Shown: in pieces, positions 58,491 to 64,000 of the stretch
Numbering within the stretch: the first letter of the stretch is position 1
How the letters are laid out: each line of letters begins with the position of its first letter
Made by a program: the position numbers and the translations under genes
Source of the DNA: Staphylotrichum longicolle
Lineage: Eukaryota > Ascomycota > Sordariomycetes > Sordariales > Chaetomiaceae
Length of the DNA: 64,000 nucleotides
Assembly: GCA_019096155.1 (NCBI GenBank)
Contig: JAHCVI010000002.1
Span: 3,844,001 to 3,908,000, forward strand
Direction: 5' to 3'
The notes under the pieces: model-generated
What the model was told of the DNA's origin: nothing
Database searches by the model: none
Seen by the model: the letters and a program-made list of their open reading frames with translations, nothing else

Positions 58491-60511
58491 TCACCTCCTC
58501 CGCCAACCCCTCCGCCCCACCCTCCCCCCATTCGCGCCCAGCTCGCCCAACCGCTCCACGACCTTGACATCCCTGACCTCCCAGAACCGGTGCACGCCCT
58601 CGACGAACCGCTCCGCCGCGCGGTCCACGTTCTCCTCGGCCTCGGCCGCGAAGCAGATGCGGTAGTAGGCCCACCCTTCCTCGCGGCGGATCTCGTCGTT
58701 GGCCGCGAACATGGCGCCGTTGGCGACCAGCACCAGGAACGGCTTGGTCGTCAGCCACACCATGAGCGCGGCCGACAGCACGGTCCCGTCGAGCACGGGG
58801 AAGCGCGGGTTCGGGCAGGGCACGCGCCACAGCGGGTGCGACTCGAGGTGGGCGCGCAGCCAGATGAACATGCCGCCGCGCGGCCACGAGTAGGTGTAGA
58901 GGGTCTGCTTGGAGACCTTGACGGGGGCCCATTCTGACGACGACGACGACGATCCCGAAGAGGTGGAGGTGGTGATGAGGGTCGCGCCCGCGTCCAGGGT
59001 GCGGCACATGCGCGCCATGCGCCGCTCGTACACGCCGCGCAGGCCCTCGAGCCAGCGCACGAAGCCCGACGTGTCCCACCCGCGGAAGGCGGCCTGCTCG
59101 TCGCGCGAGGAAGAGGAGAGGAGAAGGCGGGAAAAGGCCGAGCGGGCGGCCTGGTTTTGCTGGGCGGAGGAGGGCGAGGCGCCGAGGACGAGCTCCGCGA
59201 CGAGGCCCTGCACGAAGCCCGAGGGCTGCTGGGTCGTGGACTCGCTGATGCGCGTGAAGCGCTCGGCGAGGGCGGGTTGGCAGGTGATCCAGCCGAGGCG
59301 GCAACCGGGTGCGACGGTCTTGGAGAAGGTGTCGAGACGGACCACCCGGCCGTCGGTGTCGACGCTGAGAAAGGAGGGAGTCAAGGAGTCGAGGAAGGGG
59401 TAGCCTGAGGAGGAGGTTGTTGTTGTGGCGGGGGGGTGGGAGGGAGCGGGAATAGGCTGGCCGCGGGATTTGGCTTCTTCGGTGGCGGCGGAGGGGAACT
59501 GGAGATACCAGTAAGGCTCGTCCTCGACGATGATGACGTCGTATTTATGGCAGATGGCGTATATTTCCTTCTTGCGCTCGACCGACAGGACGATGCCCGT
59601 GGGGTTGTGGCCGAGTCTGAGGTGGGTCAGCATGCAAGCGAATGAAGAAGGTGCATAATTTGAGAAACTTACGTGACGGTGTACATGAGATTGGGTCTCT
59701 TTCCCTTGGACGGGTCCCAGTTGGCCAAGATATCCTCCAGCCCTCCTGGCCCCTTCACTGCCATGCCGGCAGGGTCCGCCTTGACAGGAACGATCTGCAC
59801 GCCATAAGGCTGGGCCTGACTGAGGACATTCGTGTAGACGTAGGTCTCGCACAGCAGACCCGGCCGCTCGCGGACGTCGTTGATGCCTTCGGTCCACTGG
59901 TCTACGAACAAGTTCAACGTCTTGGCGAAGCCGTCGGTCGAGCCGCAAGTCAGGACGACTCCAGGGCCGTCGCGATAAGGAGTGTCGGGATGGAGACTCT
60001 CGCGGGTAAACTGGCGCACCCACGAGAGCAGCGGAGGGTAGCCCTCAGCCAGGCCGTACTGCAGTGCCGTGGCAAGGTCAATCTTCTTCAGTGGGTTGCG
60101 CTCATCGACTGTCTTGGGCACAGCAATGTGTGTAGCGGCTGATGGGCCTGCGGATGATGACGACGCGGCGGCCTCGTTGGGATTGTTTGGCGATGGCGTC
60201 CATCTCTCTGGCTTGGCTGCTTGCGCTTCCAGAGTCTCAAAGGGAAAGAAGTCGACATTGGGAAGACCTAGTCATGGGAGAGAGCGAGCATGAGACACAT
60301 GAGACATACATGCCAATGGTGACTCAGATAAGGGGCACGAACCTCCGGCAATGTTCAGAATCCCCGGAATCTGAAAGAACTTGTACGCCTCCTTGAGTTT
60401 AGAAGGCACTCGCCGCTTGGTGACAACTGAGTAGTGGTGACTAAGGTCTAGGGGCGCGGGCTTCTCATGGTTGTTCAGACGACCAGATCGGTTCAAGGCT
60501 GGGGTGTCCAT
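58491..60511 (-). CDS. Aromatic amino acid aminotransferase, Aro8/AadAT type (PLP)
   Basis: PLP-dependent class I aminotransferases of the Aro8 group transaminate phenylalanine, tyrosine, tryptophan and 2-aminoadipate. Three exons (60343-60511, 59673-60267, 58491-59616) give 629 residues, somewhat longer than yeast Aro8 (500). Landmarks: LNIAGGLPNVDFFPFETLE, LQYGLAEGYPPLLSWVRQF, VLTCGSTDGFAKTLNLF, and LGHNPTGIVLS at a splice junction. VEDEPYWYLQFP carries the PLP-contacting Asp-type and Tyr positions, and LDTFSKTVAPGCRLGW carries the Schiff-base lysine. Two low-complexity inserts (Ala/Ser/Pro-rich near 60170 and Thr/Ser-rich near 59420, plus a Ser run near 58945) explain the length. Substrate preference cannot be fixed from sequence. 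Confidence 0.9.
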
Positions 60512-61077
60512 GTTCTGATGTTGGTGGTTCCGTCCAGGCGGTACCGAGAAGGTTACGTTGTTGCGGTTTGCAAATGGGCCGGAACAAGCTGTACAGTTTC
60601 CGGACTTCGAACTGAAGCTGACAAGAGTTTCTATTCAATCTTCAAATCGAAGCGTCACTGTTTCCACACCGATGTTGCGGGAACCACATGGGGTCTTGGA
60701 GGATCGGAGACGGGGCTAGCATGCTTATAAATCCTCGGCGCCGGCGCATGAGAACCTCCGCCGAGACGTCTTACTGAACGACGAACCCTTGCCGCTGACC
60801 CCACTGAGATCGAGACTGCCGGCGCGGCACCGTCAAGGGTCTCGCCGCAAGCACGCGAAATGCCTTCGGGCGCCTGCCAGACAACCAGGGTTGTCGAGGA
60901 CGTTGCATCTTGGATAGCGCTGTAGTACAGTGATTGTCCAACCGTAAAAAAAGTGCCTCCCTGACGCTGCGCTGTTCGGCGGCTCAGAATTTCTGTGTTT
61001 GTTAAGACACTGCCGCTGGCAGGCCACATGGACAATATAATCTCATGGCGACTACTCCACGAGTAACAAATGAGAGT
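60512..61077. other. Intergenic, aminotransferase promoter and FMO 3' region
   Basis: 566 bp with no recognised coding sequence. Confidence 0.5.
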
Positions 61078-62442
61078 CTACACCAGACTCGAGTCATTGT
61101 CCTGACCCGGTGCATATGCAAACCCAAGCTCCTCAAGAGACTTGGCCTTCCGCCCATCCAGCTCAAACTTCAGCTTCGCTTTGGCATAAATCTGCCTCTG
61201 CCAGACGAGCTCGGGACTCCAATACGGCGGTTCCTTTCCTGGCGTCCCAGACCGCGAAATCAAGTCATGGACCGAGTTGATATACCGGGCATCGCCGCCC
61301 TCGGGCCACACATGGAACTTGGCTCCCTGCCTCTCGGCCTCCTCCTCTTCCCATCTCCTCATCTCTTCCGCTGGCGGTAGCGGCAACAGATTCGCCCATG
61401 TCCTTGAGAACACGGCTGCCTGGCTCTCAGAAAGCGGAAACGGTACCACCTTGATGGGCAGCCTCGTAAAGACCAGGGTTGGGTGGTCGATATGGAACAG
61501 GTGCTGGTACAAGCCGCGCACTCGTCGCCCATCTGTCACCACGGGCGGCTTGAGTGAACGCAGGAACGGGAAGGCAAAGAGATAGCCGGTGGCGTAAATA
61601 ACGGCGTCGATGTCTTTTACGACCCGCCCGTCCTGGAATCGTATGCCCCGTTCGTCGACCAAGAACTCCTCAATCACCGAAACCTCCTCAGCGCCGGAAT
61701 ACGCCAGATTGGCCTCCGAGGTTGGCGACTGGACAGACAGCAGGAGTGGTTTCTTGCAGACAGGGCTGATTTGCGCGGCAATGTCGATTCCCGAAGCGGC
61801 ATTGCCGACGATGACGACCTTCTTGTCGGCGAACGGCTCTGCCGTCCGGTAATGCTTCGAGTGGGAGACGACGCCGGGATGTGCCTTGTGAAAGCTGGTG
61901 ATTCCTTTCGCGTCGGGGATGTAAACAGCAGTATAGTGGCCCGACGACACGACGACAGCGTCGTATGCGGCGCTCGTCGTCTTTCCAGTCAACAGACACG
62001 CCGTGTCGACATCCCACTGGTCCTTTCCGTCAACCACCCTCAAGCGCACATCTTTGACTTGAGTCGAGAAGCGGATGTGATGGCGGATGTCCTTGGCGTA
62101 CTCAACGACGTACTCCTGGATGTCCTCCCTCGACGGGAAGATGAGGGAGTCTTTGCGGATTGGGAGATCTGAGTAGCGCATCAGGGCGCGGGATGGGGTG
62201 TGACATCGTGGGGGGAGGCCATGGGATGGCAACTGCAGGGCTCTCACACTCGAGGCACTCGAACCGTCTCTGACGGCTTGGGGCTGTAGTTCACACTCCG
62301 CCCACCTCGGACTGCTGCTCAAAAATTCGATTCTCTGAAAGGCATTCTGAGCAAGCAGATACTTGGCCGCGGCAACCGCATGGCCCGGCGCCGATGATGG
62401 CAATGTTCTTGACATCGAAGTTGCGTGGTTCTTGGAACCCAT
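61078..62442 (-). CDS. Flavin-containing monooxygenase, 5' part disrupted by several frame changes
   Basis: FAD/NADPH-dependent FMO family; the fungal members oxidise thiols or other soft nucleophiles. From about 62190 down to 61078 a single frame is clean: ALMRYSDLPI, VVVSSGHYTAVYIPDAKG, the FMO motif region FHKAHPGVVSHSKHYR, NADPH-site VVIVGNAASGIDIAAQI, and YATGYLFAFPF. Upstream of this the gene is read in changing frames. NIAIIGAGPCG (FAD site, 62375-62404) is in one frame, AAAKYLLAQNAFQRIEF in a second, and FEQQSEVGGV in the first again. It then hits a stop unless a base is missing, with NYSPKPSETVRV in a third frame. All shifts fit missing bases, about six in 250 nt. ATG at 62442 is the likely start. 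It is either a pseudogene-like allele or a poor-quality stretch. Confidence 0.8.
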   Translation of the reverse strand: MGSKNHATSMSRTLPSSAPGHAVAAAKYLLAQNAFQRIEFLSSSPRWAECELQPQAVRDGSSASSVRALQLPSHGLPPRCHTPSRALMRYSDLPIRKDSLIFPSREDIQEYVVEYAKDIRHHIRFSTQVKDVRLRVVDGKDQWDVDTACLLTGKTTSAAYDAVVVSSGHYTAVYIPDAKGITSFHKAHPGVVSHSKHYRTAEPFADKKVVIVGNAASGIDIAAQISPVCKKPLLLSVQSPTSEANLAYSGAEEVSVIEEFLVDERGIRFQDGRVVKDIDAVIYATGYLFAFPFLRSLKPPVVTDGRRVRGLYQHLFHIDHPTLVFTRLPIKVVPFPLSESQAAVFSRTWANLLPLPPAEEMRRWEEEEAERQGAKFHVWPEGGDARYINSVHDLISRSGTPGKEPPYWSPELVWQRQIYAKAKLKFELDGRKAKSLEELGFAYAPGQDNDSSLV

Positions 62443-63041
62443 GGCTGAAAAAGCGTAAAATGAGCGACTAAAAAAATCAGGAAAAAATGCCAATGCAGCA
62501 ACAGATGCGACTTATGCAAAAAATCACGTCAACCGCCTGTTGCCATCGTCGGTCCACTCGGTGGTGTTGAGGCGAGAATGGGGCCAGCAGACTGACTCGG
62601 TAATGAACACAGAACAAGTGCCTGCTTGCTGGCTGGTCAATGTCACGATCGTTACCTGAAGACGTTATTTACCGTCCTGAGTCTGCCGTGTAAGTTGCGG
62701 CAGCCCGCTCTGCCCTCGCTCCAGCGCCTTTGACAGGGGTAGCAACAGTTCAAGCTCCCGCCCCATCGCGTCGCTGCCGTCATTGGAACCTTGCCGCGCT
62801 TCAGTGATGCGAAGTGTTGGGGCACGCCTTCCAGACGCCAAAACATCCCACACAGCTTCCAAGCCGAAGCCTTCTTTCGCGCCGTCGATTCTCAAGGCGA
62901 TTCCAGTTTTCCCTCTCTCAACCTTCACCAACAACAGCCGCAGCCGACAAATGACATTTTTACAGAGAGCCTCCTACGGCGATTGACAGCACCGCTGCTC
63001 CACGACCTGCTCGACTCTGATCCTTGTCACAAACTACCAAG
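62443..63041. promoter_or_regulatory. Divergent promoter region FMO / telomere-binding candidate
   Basis: 599 bp between divergent starts; no coding sequence or known site recognised. Confidence 0.45.
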
Positions 63042-64000
63042 ATGGCGTCGGTCGATGGCGAAGGCGCTGCTCTGCTGGCATCGAAGCCGACAACTCCAAT
63101 TGCACAGCTCGACCCGGACCTGCCCGACCAGGCCTCTCGCGTAGTCCGCGGCGAGGTCACCATCACATGGCCTTACAACTCTGTGACGGAGACACTCGCC
63201 TTCCTACTTGCCGAACCCGATGTGCGCCTTCGTCGTGCCAAAGGCCAGATACGAATAGTCCTTCACGGGCCCAGCGCAAAGGCGGCCACAGAATGCGGAC
63301 TGGGAGCCGGCGACGAATTGCTGTTTAGTCTGGCGGGCGCCGAGTGGTCCAAGGACGTATCTCCAGGCCGCATTCCGGGCGCAAGAGTGGACTGGCAGCT
63401 GCAGTTTCACCACAGGCTCATGCTTCAGGTTTGCGCGCGTGCTGAATTGCGTGTCCTGTTCTAATCTAACATCCCGCTAGGTCAAATTTGGCGAATCTGG
63501 CCAGGTAAAGCATCTCGACATTGACCACACCAGTCCTGAACAACTGGACGGCCCTGTGACTGAAGCCCCGAGGGTAGCTACGCCTGAGCCAGAACCGATC
63601 GTTCCCGAGATGACGTCCACCATCCGTAAAATATCAGACCTGCCGCCCAACGAGTACCCCTCGCCAGCGTTTGTCAAACGAGCCCGGCTATCGTATGGCG
63701 CCCTGTTTGAGGGCGGCTTCGACATCTTTGAGGAAGATGGGGGCGTCAAGGGCAGAGGCCGGAAGAGAACCCGCTTTGGACGCGACAGCAGCGCCTGGCG
63801 GTATAGCAGTCAATCGCCCAGTCCTGAGCCGAGCACACCGGTTCCGGACCCAATGGAGGAGGATGCTCCAGGGGACCTAACACCACAACCCTCGTCCAAG
63901 CCGCAGATGACTGATGAGGGCATCCAAACTGTCGAGGTTGAAATGGCGCAGCCAGCTCCAGAATCGATTGAACCGGTTGCTCCTGAACGGAAGACAACTC
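63042..64000 (+). CDS. Candidate telomeric single-strand DNA-binding protein (Pot1/Cdc13-like), 3' partial
   Basis: Exon 1 (63042-63428) and exon 2 (from 63481, running off the window) are joined by a 52-nt intron with a CTAAC branch site. The visible 302 residues start MASVDGEGAALLASKPTTPI. The first block, ASRVVRGEVTITWPYNSVTE followed by TLAFLLAEPDVRLRRAKGQI and ECGLGAGDELLFSLAGAEW, resembles the N-terminal beta-rich domain of fungal proteins annotated as Pot1/Cdc13 telomere-binding. It ends in WQLQFHHRLMLQ just before the intron. The second exon is Pro/Glu-rich and probably disordered, with a basic KGRGRKRTRFGR patch. The DNA-binding OB fold itself would lie beyond the window, so this assignment rests on remembered family resemblance. 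Confidence 0.55.

Noticed and set aside
1..64000. Search for secondary-metabolite clusters, transposons, RIP islands, 5S rRNA and defence-type gene clusters
   Set aside because: No polyketide/peptide synthase, cytochrome P450 group, transposase, reverse transcriptase, NLR or 5S rRNA signature was seen. The lone FMO and aminotransferase do not make a cluster.

Overview
The window is nuclear DNA of a filamentous ascomycete (Pezizomycotina), most likely a sordariomycete. The evidence is single-gene transcription units on both strands, many short GT-AG introns (about 50-230 nt) with CTAAC or CTGAC branch points, GC-rich third codon positions, and a six-exon actin gene. I assign the class from general family resemblance; no search was run. 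Twenty-one protein-coding genes can be supported, two of them cut by the window edges. Nearly all are conserved housekeeping genes.

Layout. 0-9 kb: exocyst SEC8 (5' end off the window), KNR4/SMI1 cell-wall regulator, VPS68. 9-16 kb: about 7 kb without a recognisable gene. 16-29.4 kb: GSK3 kinase, nuclear cap-binding CBP80, splicing factor SF3B4/HSH49, the tiny import subunit TOM7, Elongator ELP2 and URM1. 31.9-33.8 kb: a four-finger C2H2 transcription factor, followed by about 10 kb without a recognisable gene up to 44.2 kb. 44.2-64 kb, gene-dense: FLX1-type mitochondrial carrier, a small serine palmitoyltransferase subunit, a mitochondrial GGQ (RF-1 domain) protein, actin, FES1, mitochondrial uL5 (MRPL7), LSG1, LTV1, an ARO8-type aminotransferase, a flavin monooxygenase, and a Pot1/Cdc13-type telomere-binding candidate running off the right end.

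Genes that work together sit side by side in two divergent pairs. ELP2 and URM1 belong to the two pathways that modify wobble uridine 34 of tRNAs. LSG1 and LTV1 are export and maturation factors of the 60S and 40S ribosomal subunits. FES1, an Hsp70 nucleotide-exchange factor, has a perfect five-unit heat shock element about 240 bp upstream of its ATG.

I see no mobile element, CRISPR array, biosynthetic cluster or new defence-like system. The most consequential oddity is technical. Five conserved genes (SEC8, SF3B4, FLX1, LSG1, FMO) carry frameshifts that can all be read as one or two missing bases, mostly in G/C runs. This suggests deletion-type sequence errors rather than real gene loss. Ab initio gene models here will be wrong at those genes.
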